A stretch of DNA of 64,000 nt from Bacillus halotolerans. Lineage in GTDB: Bacteria; Bacillota; Bacilli; Bacillales; Bacillaceae. Where the stretch lies: NCBI RefSeq assembly GCF_001517105.1, contig NZ_LPVF01000013.1:62001-126000 (forward strand). Direction: 5' to 3'. Positions 18,206-27,472 of the stretch are shown here, piece by piece. Each line of letters starts with the position of its first letter. Position 1 is the stretch's first letter. Under the pieces are notes generated by a model. It had not been told where the DNA came from and searched no databases. It saw only the letters and a list, made by a program, of their open reading frames with translations. The translations under genes and the position numbers were made by a program.

Positions 18206-18232
18206 CCTGACAGCATTGTGTCAGGTTTCATA
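18206..18232. terminator. Hairpin at the end of yobV
   Basis: AAACCTGACA / TGTCAGGTTT stem in the short yobV-yobU gap. It may attenuate rather than fully end read-through from yobV into yobU. Confidence 0.5.
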
Positions 18233-19168
18233 TATTTTTTGCATATGAAAAATCGTTTCTTTTACCTTTTCCCGGATATGAAGGGGTTCCAGGACCTCAA
18301 TATCCTTGCCAAATTGCAGCAAGAAACCGATCAGCCATTGATCCTCAGGCAGAGATATCACCGCTCGGCAGGCTTCATTATCATCAAATAGAAGGACATC
18401 ATTTCCAAACCATTCACTTATACGCTGATGCGCACCGGGCTGGACAAGAATGACCAGCTCAGTTAAACGATCCTTTCGATACCAATTCGCATCCCAAGGC
18501 AGAGTATCCAGCTGTATGTCTTTTCTCTTATATGATTGCTGTAAAACAGTCAGATCTTTCATCCGGCTTAATTTAAAAAAGCGGAAATCGTTTCTAACCA
18601 GACAGTAGGCGTATAAATACCAGCGGCCTGTCTTGCACACCAACGTGTAAGGCTCTGTTTCACGGAGAAGTGTTTCCCCGTTTGCGTTTGTATATGTAAA
18701 TGATATGGTTGACGACCGATCGATTGCATCACTGATGTTTTCTCGAAGCGCCTTTTGGTCCTCTGTTTGTCCCCATGCCGTCATGTCAATAAACCATTTT
18801 TCCGTTTCACGCTTAAATGCCTCTGCGGCCTGGTCAGGTATGAGATGTTTTATTTTTTGATAAGCCGCGCTGTGAGAAGCGGGTTCATACATCGATGAGA
18901 CGCTCTGCAAAGCGGAAGCAATAGCAAATAGCTCCTTTTCTTTCAGCCACTCTCTTTCAAGCCGATACCTTTCCATCACACTGATCCCGCCCCCGGCGCC
19001 TTGTGAGGTTACAATCGGAATGCCCGCTCTGCTGATCGTATCAATATCTCGGTACACCGTTCTGACTGATACTTCAAACAAATCAGCTAGCTCAGCAGCC
19101 TGCACTTGTTTTTTGCTGATTAATAACATCACCATCGCTAACATACGTTCCAGTTTCATTTTTCGCAC
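18221..19168 (-). CDS. yobV: HTH/WYL-domain transcriptional regulator YobV
   Basis: A 315-residue regulator with an N-terminal DeoR/HTH_11-type domain (LISKKQVQAAELADLFEVSV, RTVYRDIDTISRAGIPI) and a WYL domain (about residues 140-240, with TEPYTLVCKTGRWYLYAYCL). WYL domains sense nucleic-acid or small ligands. The start is GTG at 19168, five bases after GGAG; ATG three codons later is possible. It probably controls yobU. Confidence 0.88.
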   Translation of the reverse strand: MRKMKLERMLAMVMLLISKKQVQAAELADLFEVSVRTVYRDIDTISRAGIPIVTSQGAGGGISVMERYRLEREWLKEKELFAIASALQSVSSMYEPASHSAAYQKIKHLIPDQAAEAFKRETEKWFIDMTAWGQTEDQKALRENISDAIDRSSTISFTYTNANGETLLRETEPYTLVCKTGRWYLYAYCLVRNDFRFFKLSRMKDLTVLQQSYKRKDIQLDTLPWDANWYRKDRLTELVILVQPGAHQRISEWFGNDVLLFDDNEACRAVISLPEDQWLIGFLLQFGKDIEVLEPLHIREKVKETIFHMQKIYET

Positions 19169-19333
19169 CTTGTCTCCTGCTTTTATTTTCCAATATTATC
19201 ATACCATTTTATGAGGCTTGGGCATATCTATTATGCAGCCTAAAGGCATCGTGCATATGTTATGAAAACAGGGGCCTCCCCTTCTTTTTTTATGGTCATT
19301 GTTTATTTAGACTACTAATTCAAAACGGATAAG

Positions 19334-19342
19334 CATACACTT
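19334..19342 (+). promoter_or_regulatory. Possible sigma-K -10 element of yobW
   Basis: CATACACTT resembles the sigma-K -10 CATANNNTA (one mismatch), with an AC dinucleotide about 18 bp upstream. Csk22/YobW is described as sigma-K dependent in strain 168, so the match is plausible but not exact. Confidence 0.35.
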
Positions 19343-19365
19343 CTCAACGGAGGGGATATCACATC

Positions 19366-19908
19366 ATGCATCTTACACTTCAAAGCGTTTATCCTGTCGT
19401 GATTATCGTCTTTTTTCTGTATAAAAAAATCAAACGATCCATCGGATATCAGCCGCTGAAGCCTCGCTGGCTTTTTACTCGTATGATTCTTTTTTCAATG
19501 TTTGCATTCGGTCTCACCATCTTCAGTCTCATTCATCCTTTTTTATACGGATATTTCATTATCGGCATTCTCGGCGGAGGTCTGCTGGTTTTTTTCGCCA
19601 GGAAAAATCTCTCATTTGAAAAACGCAGAGGAAAAATTTATTTTCGGACTCATATTTGGGTAGAGCTTATTCTGCTAACCCTATTTCTATCGAGATTTCT
19701 TTATCGTGTAACAGAGCTGTACCTTGCCGCGCCTGATTTACACAGCCTGGGATCTTACAGCCAGTCTATCGGTACTGATCCTTTCACGATTGGCGTCTGT
19801 TTTCTGATCGCCGTATATTATATCGGTTTTTCCTCTATTGTCATCAAAATCAGCAGAAACGGTCTGGAACAAAATGGGCACAGTAAAGAAAAAGACATCC
19901 TTGCTTAA
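19366..19908 (+). CDS. yobW: Sporulation membrane protein YobW (Csk22), CcdC-like
   Basis: A 180-residue membrane protein with about five hydrophobic segments and basic loops, like the CcdC/DUF1453 family. In strain 168 it is the mother-cell sigma-K gene csk22; its molecular role is unknown. The ATG follows GGAGGGGATATCACATC. It converges on czrA with a shared terminator. Confidence 0.82.
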   Translation: MHLTLQSVYPVVIIVFFLYKKIKRSIGYQPLKPRWLFTRMILFSMFAFGLTIFSLIHPFLYGYFIIGILGGGLLVFFARKNLSFEKRRGKIYFRTHIWVELILLTLFLSRFLYRVTELYLAAPDLHSLGSYSQSIGTDPFTIGVCFLIAVYYIGFSSIVIKISRNGLEQNGHSKEKDILA

Positions 19909-19942
19909 TCGCGACATGCGGCAGCAAGGATGTCTTTTTTAA
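19888..19942. terminator. Bidirectional terminator between yobW and czrA
   Basis: AAAGACATCCTTGC / GCAAGGATGTCTTT stem with a T-run after it. The left arm overlaps the yobW 3' end. Confidence 0.75.
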
Positions 19943-20271
19943 TCGTGTCTTGTATGATGGATCATTTGCTGAAGCACATCTAAAACATGCTCATCCTCGG
20001 GAGAATAGTAGATTGATGTTCCTTCTCTGCGCGATTTCACGAGCCGTAGATTTTTTAAAAACCTGAGCTGATGGGATACTGTTGATTGCAGTAAATTCAG
20101 TTTCTCCGCGATCCCGTTCACAGCATGTTCACCCTGAGAAAGCAAATGGAGAATTCTGATTCTCGTAGGATCAGAAAGCGCTTTGAAGGTTTGTGCGACC
20201 AGAAATAAAGTTTCTTCGTCCAAATCGGTCACCGTTTCATTCGCACGGTCCGTTTCTCGAAATTCAGTCAT
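19939..20271 (-). CDS. czrA: Zinc/cadmium-sensing ArsR-family repressor CzrA
   Basis: A 110-residue ArsR/SmtB winged-helix repressor. The HTH is [20 protein letters not shown]. The alpha5 metal site is visible at the C terminus as D-E-H, ten residues, then H-T-R-H, i.e. DxHx10HxxH as in S. aureus CzrA, which binds Zn(II). In B. subtilis CzrA (YozA) represses cadA and czcD-trkA and lets go on Zn, Cd, Co or Ni. Those targets are not in this window. ATG 20271 follows AAAGGTGAGACAC. Confidence 0.93.
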   Translation of the reverse strand: MTEFRETDRANETVTDLDEETLFLVAQTFKALSDPTRIRILHLLSQGEHAVNGIAEKLNLLQSTVSHQLRFLKNLRLVKSRREGTSIYYSPEDEHVLDVLQQMIHHTRHD

Positions 20272-20462
20272 GTGTCTCACCTTTCTTATTTCATAATTTT
20301 ATCTTATAACAAATGTCCTTTCATGCAAACCTGTCTCTTCTTGTTCCAATTTAATCTCATAGTTTAAATTTATGTTTCAAATCAGGTTTTCACTTGGTCT
20401 GGTATACGTTCTGTGTCATAATGAAAAAGTCATACTGCTGCAAACATTGAGGGTGAAACACA

Positions 20463-21137
20463 GTGAAGAAAAAGAGAAAAGGCTGTTTCGCTGCTGCGGG
20501 TTTTATGATGATTTCTGTCTTTGTCATGGCCTCTTTTTTATTGGTCCTGCTTTTGTTCAACCGCGATTTAATCAAAAAACTTCCGATTGACACGAAAACA
20601 ATTGTCCTCGAACGTTTAACAGATTATAAACCGCTGGTTGAGGACGAGCTTGAAAATCGGGGACTCTCCAATTACACATCGCTGATACTCGGCATGATGT
20701 ATCAGGAGTCAAAAGGAAAAGGCAATGATCCGATGCAGTCCTCTGAATCTCTAGGGTTAAAGCGTAATGAGATAACAGACCCTCAACTCAGTATTAAACA
20801 AGGCATCAAGCAATTTACCCTCATGTACAAAACCGGTAAAGAAAAAGGTGTGGATTTGGATACGATTATTCAAAGCTACAACATGGGGGCAGGTTATATT
20901 GATTTTGTAGCTGAACATGGAGGAACGCATACTGAGGAATTGGCAAAACAATACTCCGAGCAGCAAGTCGAAAAAAATCCCGGGCTCTATACTTGCGGAG
21001 GAAATGAAAACAATTTCCGTTATCCGTATTGCTACGGTGATTACACGTACGCGGAAAAAGTAAAAGAAAAAACGAAAACTGTTGAAAAATCTTTACAAGT
21101 TGCAACACTTGAAACCATGGAATCAACGGCTCATTAA
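20463..21137 (+). CDS. yocA: Lysozyme-like exported protein YocA
   Basis: A 224-residue protein with an N-terminal membrane anchor or signal (AAGFMMISVFVMASFLLVLL) and a lysozyme-like domain of the CwlT N-terminal type (LGMMYQESKGKGNDPMQSSE with the catalytic Glu; IQSYNMGAGYIDFVAEHGGT; PYCYGDYTYAEKV). Such muramidase domains occur in conjugation and phage hydrolases, so YocA is often called transposon-related. The GTG start at 20463 fits GAGGGTGAAACACA upstream. It likely acts on the outside of the membrane on peptidoglycan. Confidence 0.88.
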   Translation: MKKKRKGCFAAAGFMMISVFVMASFLLVLLLFNRDLIKKLPIDTKTIVLERLTDYKPLVEDELENRGLSNYTSLILGMMYQESKGKGNDPMQSSESLGLKRNEITDPQLSIKQGIKQFTLMYKTGKEKGVDLDTIIQSYNMGAGYIDFVAEHGGTHTEELAKQYSEQQVEKNPGLYTCGGNENNFRYPYCYGDYTYAEKVKEKTKTVEKSLQVATLETMESTAH

Positions 21138-21159
21138 AGGAGCCTGTCAATTTACTGAC

Positions 21160-21232
21160 AAAGCCCAAAACGATATTTGGGCTTTTGTTATGCTTACAAA
21201 CCTCAAAAAAGCCATACAAAGTATGGCTTTTA
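21160..21232. terminator. Two hairpins between yocA and ctaM
   Basis: AAAGCCCAAA / TTTGGGCTTT (about 21161-21188) ends yocA. AAAAGCCATAC / GTATGGCTTTT (about 21207-21232) ends ctaM on the other strand. Confidence 0.75.
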
Positions 21233-21766
21233 ATAATACGGTGATATCATCAAATATACAATAACGCCTGTAAGGCTGACATACAGCCAAAGCGGCATTG
21301 TCCATCTGGCAATTTTTTTATGGCGCTCAACCTGCATGCTGAAGCCTCTGATCAGCGTAAACAGCGCAAGCGGCACGATGATTGCAGAAAGGCAGATATG
21401 CGTAATTAAGATAAAGAAGTAAATCGGACGCATTATACCTTCTCCGCCATACAGCGTATTCTCCGCAATCGAATGGTATGTGACATAGCAAATCAAAAAC
21501 AATAATGTTGTCGTAAAAGCTGCTAAAATAAAGCGTTTATGCGCCTTAATGTTTTTTTGTTTAATCATAATCAGTGCCGCCAATAAGAAGATAAACGTAA
21601 AGCTGTTGAATATCGCATTCAGCATCGGCAAAATGTGAATATTCGCATGGCTGAACTGATCTAATTTAGGCATAAAAAACAGCACTGCGATTAAACCGTT
21701 AATCAGAACTGTCAGTGTAAGGACAATTCCAGTATAATTTTTCGGTTTATTTTCTGTTTGATTCAT
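21230..21766 (-). CDS. ctaM: Cytochrome oxidase assembly protein CtaM (YozB, DUF420)
   Basis: A 178-residue DUF420 membrane protein with five predicted transmembrane helices and conserved His residues (HKRFILAAF, YHSIAENTLYGGEG, ITHICLSAI, RHKKIARWTMPLWLYVSLTG). DUF420/CtaM is needed to mature the copper-containing haem oxidases of the electron transport chain. Many relatives sit in ctaABCDEFG operons; in B. subtilis the gene is separate, as here. Confidence 0.88.
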   Translation of the reverse strand: MNQTENKPKNYTGIVLTLTVLINGLIAVLFFMPKLDQFSHANIHILPMLNAIFNSFTFIFLLAALIMIKQKNIKAHKRFILAAFTTTLLFLICYVTYHSIAENTLYGGEGIMRPIYFFILITHICLSAIIVPLALFTLIRGFSMQVERHKKIARWTMPLWLYVSLTGVIVYLMISPYY

Positions 21767-21870
21767 TTGGTGACCTCTCCTAATTTGTACTGGCTATCCA
21801 AATCGTATGCAAATTCAACGGAGATGTCAACGTTTTCGATGGCTTCGTCAGAAATTAGACACACTTCAGA

Positions 21871-21901
21871 AGGCCGGTGCATTAAAAGCACCAGCCTTTT
21901 G
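21871..21901 (-). terminator. Terminator after yocB
   Basis: AAGGCCGGTGC / GCACCAGCCTT hairpin just below the yocB stop. Confidence 0.6.
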
Positions 21902-21903
21902 AT

Positions 21904-22686
21904 TTATGCCTCTTGCATTAAATGATCAACAACCTTATGTTCATTTTCATTCAGCAAATTTTTTTGGATTTTCGAGTGAATGGGTTTGGTCATATGCTGA
22001 TCAAGGATGTCAGCCGTTTCTTTCTCACCGGCAATGATCATCCGCTCCCATTTTTTTGCCGCGGCCTTTTGGTCGAGGTTGGCCGCCAGCCGCTTGTACA
22101 GTCTCGTTTGATTCTCCGTTACATGATTCTTCAGCTGTTCCTCTTCTAATGAAGCCGATGTGGTTTTAGAAGACTGGCTGCTCTCCCATGATTCATTGAT
22201 TACGTCATATTCATAATGTTCCACCGCTTCAATTTTGCCTAAAACGGTTTCTATAATTTTTACTTCATTTTGCTGCGTTAAAATAAAAGCCGTGCTTGGA
22301 TACGTTTTGCGCAAATTCTCCAGCTGATCAAGTACAGCTGTCTCTTCCCAGTAAAATTTTGTTTCAACAGGAATTTGAAGCCTGATCGCTTCCCATATAC
22401 CGCTATTCGAAACAAAAAACACGAGGCTGCGCGGCATGTTTTTTCCTATTCCGTTAAGGTGCTGATAGATTTTATCCGTGATTGCATTCAGACACTTTTC
22501 TTCCTCCGGGTCACTTGCTGCCAGATATTCTTTTAATCTGCCGAACCCTGACTTAAGGGCAATTTTCCATTCTCCCCCTTGCTGCTCTGGATCCCTCATA
22601 TCTGTGTTGAGATATAACGAGAGAATTTTGTCCGGGGGTTCCAATTGGACATAACGCAATTTCTTAATCAATGAATCAATCGGCAT
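21904..22686 (-). CDS. yocB: YocB, eRF1/VLRF1-like family protein
   Basis: A 260-residue soluble protein. The opening LEPPDKILSLYLNTDMRDPE and the alpha/beta central part (AFILTQQNEVKIIETVLGKI) are those of the bacterial eRF1-like family 10 group as I remember it. The C-terminal third is helical and charged (HVTENQTRLYKRLAANLDQK, KKWERMIIAGEKETADIL). No GGQ catalytic motif is present, so it is not a release factor by itself. Role unknown. It diverges from yocC. Confidence 0.75.
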   Translation of the reverse strand: MPIDSLIKKLRYVQLEPPDKILSLYLNTDMRDPEQQGGEWKIALKSGFGRLKEYLAASDPEEEKCLNAITDKIYQHLNGIGKNMPRSLVFFVSNSGIWEAIRLQIPVETKFYWEETAVLDQLENLRKTYPSTAFILTQQNEVKIIETVLGKIEAVEHYEYDVINESWESSQSSKTTSASLEEEQLKNHVTENQTRLYKRLAANLDQKAAAKKWERMIIAGEKETADILDQHMTKPIHSKIQKNLLNENEHKVVDHLMQEA

Positions 22687-22856
22687 TCATATTCCTCCTT
22701 TTGCAACGGATTACTTTTCTTTTTCCTCTCTTAAAACCAATCAAACCTTCCTTGCACTAAATTCTAGCAATTATGGATTTATCATTTACAAACGCCTCTT
22801 CTATCTACTACAATTGGTTACTGTGTTTCTAACTATTTTTTGAAAGGGGTTTGATT

Positions 22857-23354
22857 TTGATTACCACTAAGGAAAAAAACCGCCAAGAGCTTGAAGAAGA
22901 GCTGAATCATTTAGAATTTCAAATTTATCGCATGCAGGAAAATATAAAGGATCTATCGAAAGATGCCAGAGTGCTTGGTATTGATCAATCGAAAGATGAA
23001 GATTGGATGATTGTTTCCTCGATTGATGATGGCCAAACATGCAAGATTATGCTCACAGATTGTGAAACAGCTTATAGAGGGAAAAGCTGCTTTTCGCTTG
23101 TAGCATCCTATCAGGACGATGCCATTCATATTGGGGATATTAAAGGACCTCCGAATTACGGCTTCGGTTCTATTTGTATGAAATATTTAAAAGATATTGC
23201 CAGAGACTGCAATATCCCGAAAGTCACCGGCGATATAGCCAAACGGGATTGGAATCATGTGGACAGACTCATTCATTTTTATGAAAAGCATCAATTTGAA
23301 GTATCCATTGACTACGATACACAATCAGGAAGCATTAAATGGACGGATTTCTAA
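22857..23354 (+). CDS. yocC: YocC, GNAT-like protein of unknown function
   Basis: About 165 residues: an N-terminal coiled coil (KEKNRQELEEELNHLEFQIY) followed by a domain with a GNAT-like turn NYGFGSICMKYLKDIA and a terminal HFYEKHQFEVSIDYD. The acetyl-CoA loop is only weakly kept, so enzyme activity is uncertain. The TTG at 22857 is better spaced from AAAGGGG than the TTG two codons upstream. It precedes yocD by 66 bp and may be co-transcribed with it. Confidence 0.75.
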   Translation: MITTKEKNRQELEEELNHLEFQIYRMQENIKDLSKDARVLGIDQSKDEDWMIVSSIDDGQTCKIMLTDCETAYRGKSCFSLVASYQDDAIHIGDIKGPPNYGFGSICMKYLKDIARDCNIPKVTGDIAKRDWNHVDRLIHFYEKHQFEVSIDYDTQSGSIKWTDF

Positions 23355-23420
23355 AAAAGTCTGGAAGAATATGCCGAGATATGCTGTAATGGTGTAAAAC
23401 TGTTTAGGAGGACCTGAAGA

Positions 23421-24398
23421 GTGTTTGCACCCAAACTGAAACCGGGAGACGAAATTCGAATTGTGTCTCCCGCCACCAGCATGTCCGTATTAACAAATGA
23501 AGCAAAGTTGCACGCAAAAACGACATTAGAACGATTGGGTTTTCGGGTGACCATTGCTGAACACGCAGAGGAATTAAACGAATTCCAGTCATCCTCTATC
23601 GAATCAAGAGTAAGTGATCTGCACAGCGCCTTTTTTGCTCCCAACGTCAAAGCTATTTTAACAACACTCGGCGGATTCAACAGCAATCAGCTGCTGCGTT
23701 ATCTTGATTACGAGAAAATCAAACAGAATCCAAAAATTCTTTGCGGCTATTCCGATATTACGGCTCTCGCCAATGCTATTTATCAAAAAACCGGTCTCGT
23801 TACATATTCAGGCCCCCACTTTTCTACATTTGCAATGAAAAAAGGCTTGGACTATATAAAAGATTATTTTCTGGCTTGCTGCGCTTCGGATGAAGCCTTT
23901 GAAATCCTGCCATCACAAGAGTGGAGTGATGATCAATGGTTTTCAGATCAAGAAAACAGGCACTTTCACCCTCATTCCGGTCCTAATGTGATCCAGGATG
24001 GTTATGCTGAAGGCACATTGATTGGCGGCAACCTGTGTACACTTAATTTGCTGCAGGGCACGGAGTATTTTCCTGAAACAGAAAATACAATTTTACTGAT
24101 TGAAGATGATTATATGTCAGACGCAAATATGTTTGACCGCGATTTACAATCGCTCATCCACCTCCCTTCTTTTTCAAATGTAAAGGGGATATTGATCGGC
24201 AGGTTCCAAAAAGCATCAAACGTATCAATAGATCATGTAAAAGCCATGATTAGATCAAAAAAAGAATTATCCGGCCTCCCCGTCATCGCAAACATAAATG
24301 CCGGGCATACCTCTCCAATTGCCACGTTCCCTATAGGGGGAACATGCAGGATTGAAGCTGATTCGGGCAAATCACGAATATGGATCGACAAGCATTAA
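23421..24398 (+). CDS. yocD: LD-carboxypeptidase / MccF-like serine peptidase YocD
   Basis: A 325-residue member of peptidase family S66. The nucleophile Ser sits in the elbow CGYSDITAL (about residue 113), with the remaining Glu and His residues in LLIEDDYMSD and INAGHTSPIATFPIGG. S66 enzymes remove D-Ala from muramoyl tetrapeptides (LdcA) or detoxify microcin C-type aminoacyl-nucleotides (MccF). The sequence alone does not decide between them. GTG start with AGGAGGACC upstream. Confidence 0.88.
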   Translation: MFAPKLKPGDEIRIVSPATSMSVLTNEAKLHAKTTLERLGFRVTIAEHAEELNEFQSSSIESRVSDLHSAFFAPNVKAILTTLGGFNSNQLLRYLDYEKIKQNPKILCGYSDITALANAIYQKTGLVTYSGPHFSTFAMKKGLDYIKDYFLACCASDEAFEILPSQEWSDDQWFSDQENRHFHPHSGPNVIQDGYAEGTLIGGNLCTLNLLQGTEYFPETENTILLIEDDYMSDANMFDRDLQSLIHLPSFSNVKGILIGRFQKASNVSIDHVKAMIRSKKELSGLPVIANINAGHTSPIATFPIGGTCRIEADSGKSRIWIDKH

Positions 24399-24420
24399 AC
24401 AGCTTACTGCACGAGGGCAT

Positions 24421-24434
24421 ATGACAAGTGTCAT
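24421..24434. promoter_or_regulatory. DesR-binding dyad upstream of des
   Basis: ATGACAAGTGTCAT is an inverted repeat (ATGACA / TGTCAT) 86 bp before the des start, followed by similar CATGTATGATGCATGATG repeats. Phosphorylated DesR is known to bind a dyad and an adjacent site in this part of the des promoter to activate it in the cold. Confidence 0.75.
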
Positions 24435-24519
24435 GTATGATGCATGATGTGTGCTACTACAAATGACTCCTCTCATTAGCGTATACTTAACCGAGACACA
24501 CAATGAGAGGATACTTACT

Positions 24520-25578
24520 ATGACTGAAAAAACCATTGCCCATAAACAAAAACTGCTGACAAAGCAAGTCGCTGCTTTTGCTCAGCCAGAAACAAAAAAC
24601 AGTCTGATTCAGCTTTTAAACACGTTTATTCCTTTCTTCGGACTGTGGTTTCTTGCTTATTTCAGCCTCAATGTCTCCTATCTTCTTACTTTAGCTTTAA
24701 CAGTGATTGCCGCAGGGTTTTTAACCAGAATTTTCATTATCTTTCATGACTGCTGCCATCAATCATTTTTCAAACAAAAGCGCTATAACCATATTCTCGG
24801 TTTTTTGACAGGTGTTCTGACTTTATTCCCTTACCTTCAATGGCAGCACAGCCATTCGATTCATCACGCGACCAGCAGCAACCTGGATAAACGCGGAACA
24901 GGCGACATCTGGCTGTTAACGGTAAACGAATATAAAGCCGCACCTAGACGCACAAAACTTGCATACAGACTTTATAGAAATCCGTTTATCATGTTTATTC
25001 TCGGACCAATTTATGTTTTTCTGATCACCAACCGTTTTAACAAAAAAGGCGCAAGACGTAAGGAGCGTGTGAACACGTACCTTACAAACCTGGCAATTGT
25101 GTCATTGGCTGCTGTTTGCTGCCTGATCTTTGGCTGGCAATCGTTTTTGCTGGTGCAAGGCCCTATCTTTCTGATCTCAGGTTCAATCGGCGTGTGGCTG
25201 TTTTATGTACAGCATACATTTGAAGACTCTTATTTTGAAGCAGATGAAAACTGGAGCTACGTTCAGGCCGCTGTGGAAGGCAGTTCATTTTATAAACTCC
25301 CGAAACTCCTTCAATGGCTGACAGGCAATATCGGTTACCACCACGTTCACCATTTGAGCCCAAAGGTGCCCAACTATAAGCTTGAAGTTGCTCATGAACA
25401 TCACGAACCATTAAAAAACGTACCGACAATCACCTTAAAAACAAGCCTGCAATCACTCGCATTCCGGCTTTGGGATGAAGACAAAAAACAATTTGTGTCA
25501 TTTCGGGATATCAAACAAATATCTTTCCGCCTTCCGCCTGATTCAACAGAAAAACAGAAGCTGCGGAAGAACGCCTGA
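24520..25578 (+). CDS. des: Acyl-lipid delta5 fatty-acid desaturase
   Basis: A 352-residue membrane di-iron enzyme that inserts a cis-delta5 double bond into acyl chains of membrane phospholipids after cold shock. The three histidine boxes are visible: HDCCH at 76-80, HSIHH at 112-116 and HHVHH at 274-278, with membrane helices before and between. The longer upstream frame was rejected because MTEKTIAHKQ follows GAGAGGATACTTACT and matches the known start. It forms one unit with the sensor genes desK and desR. Confidence 0.95.
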   Translation: MTEKTIAHKQKLLTKQVAAFAQPETKNSLIQLLNTFIPFFGLWFLAYFSLNVSYLLTLALTVIAAGFLTRIFIIFHDCCHQSFFKQKRYNHILGFLTGVLTLFPYLQWQHSHSIHHATSSNLDKRGTGDIWLLTVNEYKAAPRRTKLAYRLYRNPFIMFILGPIYVFLITNRFNKKGARRKERVNTYLTNLAIVSLAAVCCLIFGWQSFLLVQGPIFLISGSIGVWLFYVQHTFEDSYFEADENWSYVQAAVEGSSFYKLPKLLQWLTGNIGYHHVHHLSPKVPNYKLEVAHEHHEPLKNVPTITLKTSLQSLAFRLWDEDKKQFVSFRDIKQISFRLPPDSTEKQKLRKNA

Positions 25579-25583
25579 CAATT

Positions 25584-25622
25584 AGGAGGTCTTCTTATAC
25601 AACAAGAAGGCTTCCTTTTTAT
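25584..25622 (+). terminator. Hairpin between des and desK
   Basis: GGAGGTCTTCTT / AAGAAGGCTTCC stem followed by TTTTTATT. It would reduce read-through, so the desaturase is made in excess of the sensor. Confidence 0.65.
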
Positions 25623-25697
25623 TGTTCGGTGGTGCAATCTGGCTTTCACAATGGTAAAGTTACATTTAAGATGAAAAGCTGAAAATGAGGTTATATC

Positions 25698-26810
25698 ATG
25701 ATCAAAAAGCATTTTACATTTCAAAAACTAAGCGGGATCACGCCTTATATATGGACGATATTTTTCATCCTGCCCTTCTACTTTATATTTAAATCAACTT
25801 CTACAGTTGTTATTATCGTCGGAATTATTTTGACGCTTTTATTTTTTTCAGTTTATCGATTTGCTTTTGTCTCAAAAGGCTGGGCCATTTATTTGTGGGC
25901 GTTTCTGCTAATCGGCATTTCAACAGCCTCCATTACGCTGTTCAGTTATATTTATTTTGCTTTTTTTATCGCGTATTTTATTGGAAACATAAAAGAACGC
26001 GTCCCTTTCCACATTTTATATTACGTACATTTAATAAGCGCAGCCGTCGCAGCGAATTTCAGTCTTGTGTTAAAAAAGGAATTCTTTCTGACACAAATTC
26101 CTTTTGTAGTCATTACCCTCATCAGTGCAATTTTATTGCCGTTCAGTATCAGAAGCCGTAAGGAGCGCGAACGGCTGGAAGAAAAACTTGAATTTGCAAA
26201 TGAACGGATTGCCGATTTGGTAAAATTAGAAGAAAGGCAGCGAATTGCCCGCGATCTCCACGATACGCTTGGTCAAAAGCTTTCTCTTATTGGTTTAAAA
26301 AGCGACTTGGCGAGAAAATTAATATACAAAGATCCTGAACAAGCAACACGTGAGCTGAAAAGTGTTCAGCAAACAGCTAGAACTTCTTTAAATGAAGTAA
26401 GAAAAATCGTATCCTCTATGAAGGGCATCCGGCTCAAGGATGAAATCATAAACATCAAACAAATTCTCGAAGCAGCTGACATTACATTTATCTACGAAGA
26501 TGAGAAAATGCCCGAAAATATCTCATTGCTTAATGAAAACATTTTGAGCATGTGCTTAAAGGAAGCTGTCACAAATGTTGTCAAACACAGTCAGGCTAAA
26601 ACATGCCGAGTTGATATTCAGGAGCTCTGGAAGGAAGTTGTTATTACAGTGTCTGACGATGGAACATTTCAAGGAAGAGACACGTGCTTTTCAAAAGGAC
26701 ATGGCTTACTCGGTATGAGAGAGCGTCTTGAATTTGCAAACGGGAGCCTTCACATCGACACCAAAAACGGAACCAAGCTTACCATGACAATTCCTAATAA
26801 CTCAAAATAA
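25698..26810 (+). CDS. desK: Membrane-thickness/cold sensor histidine kinase DesK
   Basis: A 370-residue HPK7 (HisKA_3) kinase. Residues 1-150 form about five transmembrane helices, starting with the polar-rich first helix that senses bilayer thickness. A coiled coil (ERERLEEKLEFANERIADLV) leads to the phospho-acceptor His188 in RQRIARDLHDTLGQK. The ATPase domain has the N box (CLKEAVTNVVKHS) and G box (GHGLLGMRERL). In the cold it phosphorylates DesR; when fluidity is restored it acts as phosphatase. Confidence 0.95.
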   Translation: MIKKHFTFQKLSGITPYIWTIFFILPFYFIFKSTSTVVIIVGIILTLLFFSVYRFAFVSKGWAIYLWAFLLIGISTASITLFSYIYFAFFIAYFIGNIKERVPFHILYYVHLISAAVAANFSLVLKKEFFLTQIPFVVITLISAILLPFSIRSRKERERLEEKLEFANERIADLVKLEERQRIARDLHDTLGQKLSLIGLKSDLARKLIYKDPEQATRELKSVQQTARTSLNEVRKIVSSMKGIRLKDEIINIKQILEAADITFIYEDEKMPENISLLNENILSMCLKEAVTNVVKHSQAKTCRVDIQELWKEVVITVSDDGTFQGRDTCFSKGHGLLGMRERLEFANGSLHIDTKNGTKLTMTIPNNSK

Positions 26811-26828
26811 ACAAAAAGGATGGCTTAC

Positions 26829-27428
26829 ATGATTAGTATATTTATTGCGGAAGATCAGCAAATGCTGCTGGGCGCTTTAGGGTCACTATTAAACTTAGAA
26901 GACGATATGAAAGTTGTCGGCAAAGGAACAACCGGACAGGATGCTGTCGAATTCGCAAAAAAACATCAGCCCGATGTATGCATTATGGACATTGAAATGC
27001 CCGGAAAGACGGGGCTTGAAGCTGCTGAGGAATTAAAGGATACAGATTGCAAAATTATTATCTTAACCACTTTTGCCCGCCCCGGCTACTTTCAGAGAGC
27101 CATTAAAGCCGGCGTTAAAGGCTATTTGTTGAAGGACAGTCCGAGTGAAGAGCTCGCGAGCGCCATCCGAAGCGTCATGAACGGAAAGCGTATCTACGCA
27201 CCTGAGCTGATGGAGGATATGTATAGCGAGGCCAACCCTCTCACAGATAGAGAAAAAGAAGTGCTCGAACTTGTGGCTGACGGAAAAAACACAAAAGAAA
27301 TCGCCCAAGAACTCAGCATTAAAAGCGGGACGGTGCGAAATTATATCTCTATGATTCTAGAAAAGCTTGAAGTGAAAAACCGTATAGAAGCCATTACGCG
27401 TTCAAAGGAAAAAGGGTGGTTTAAGTAA
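26829..27428 (+). CDS. desR: Response regulator DesR
   Basis: A 199-residue NarL/LuxR-type regulator. The receiver domain has the acidic pair in IAEDQQ, phospho-acceptor Asp54 in VCIMDIEMPG, Thr in ILTTFARPG and Lys in YLLKDSPS. The LuxR HTH (LTDREKEVLELVADGKNTKE to NYISMILEKLEVKNR) follows. DesR-P tetramers activate des. The start at 26829 (MISIFIAEDQ) has AAAAGGATGG upstream and agrees with the known protein. It follows desK by 18 bp. Confidence 0.95.
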   Translation: MISIFIAEDQQMLLGALGSLLNLEDDMKVVGKGTTGQDAVEFAKKHQPDVCIMDIEMPGKTGLEAAEELKDTDCKIIILTTFARPGYFQRAIKAGVKGYLLKDSPSEELASAIRSVMNGKRIYAPELMEDMYSEANPLTDREKEVLELVADGKNTKEIAQELSIKSGTVRNYISMILEKLEVKNRIEAITRSKEKGWFK

Positions 27429-27466
27429 AAGAGGATCTTGGCATATGTCCAAGATCCTCTTTTGTT
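27429..27466 (+). terminator. Terminator after desR
   Basis: AAAGAGGATCTTGG / CCAAGATCCTCTTTT stem directly after the desR stop codon. Confidence 0.85.
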
Positions 27467-27472
27467 CATCTG

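Noticed and set aside
24451..24519. Upstream extension of des (23 codons)
   Set aside because: It runs through the DesR-binding and promoter region; the start at 24520 has the ribosome-binding site.
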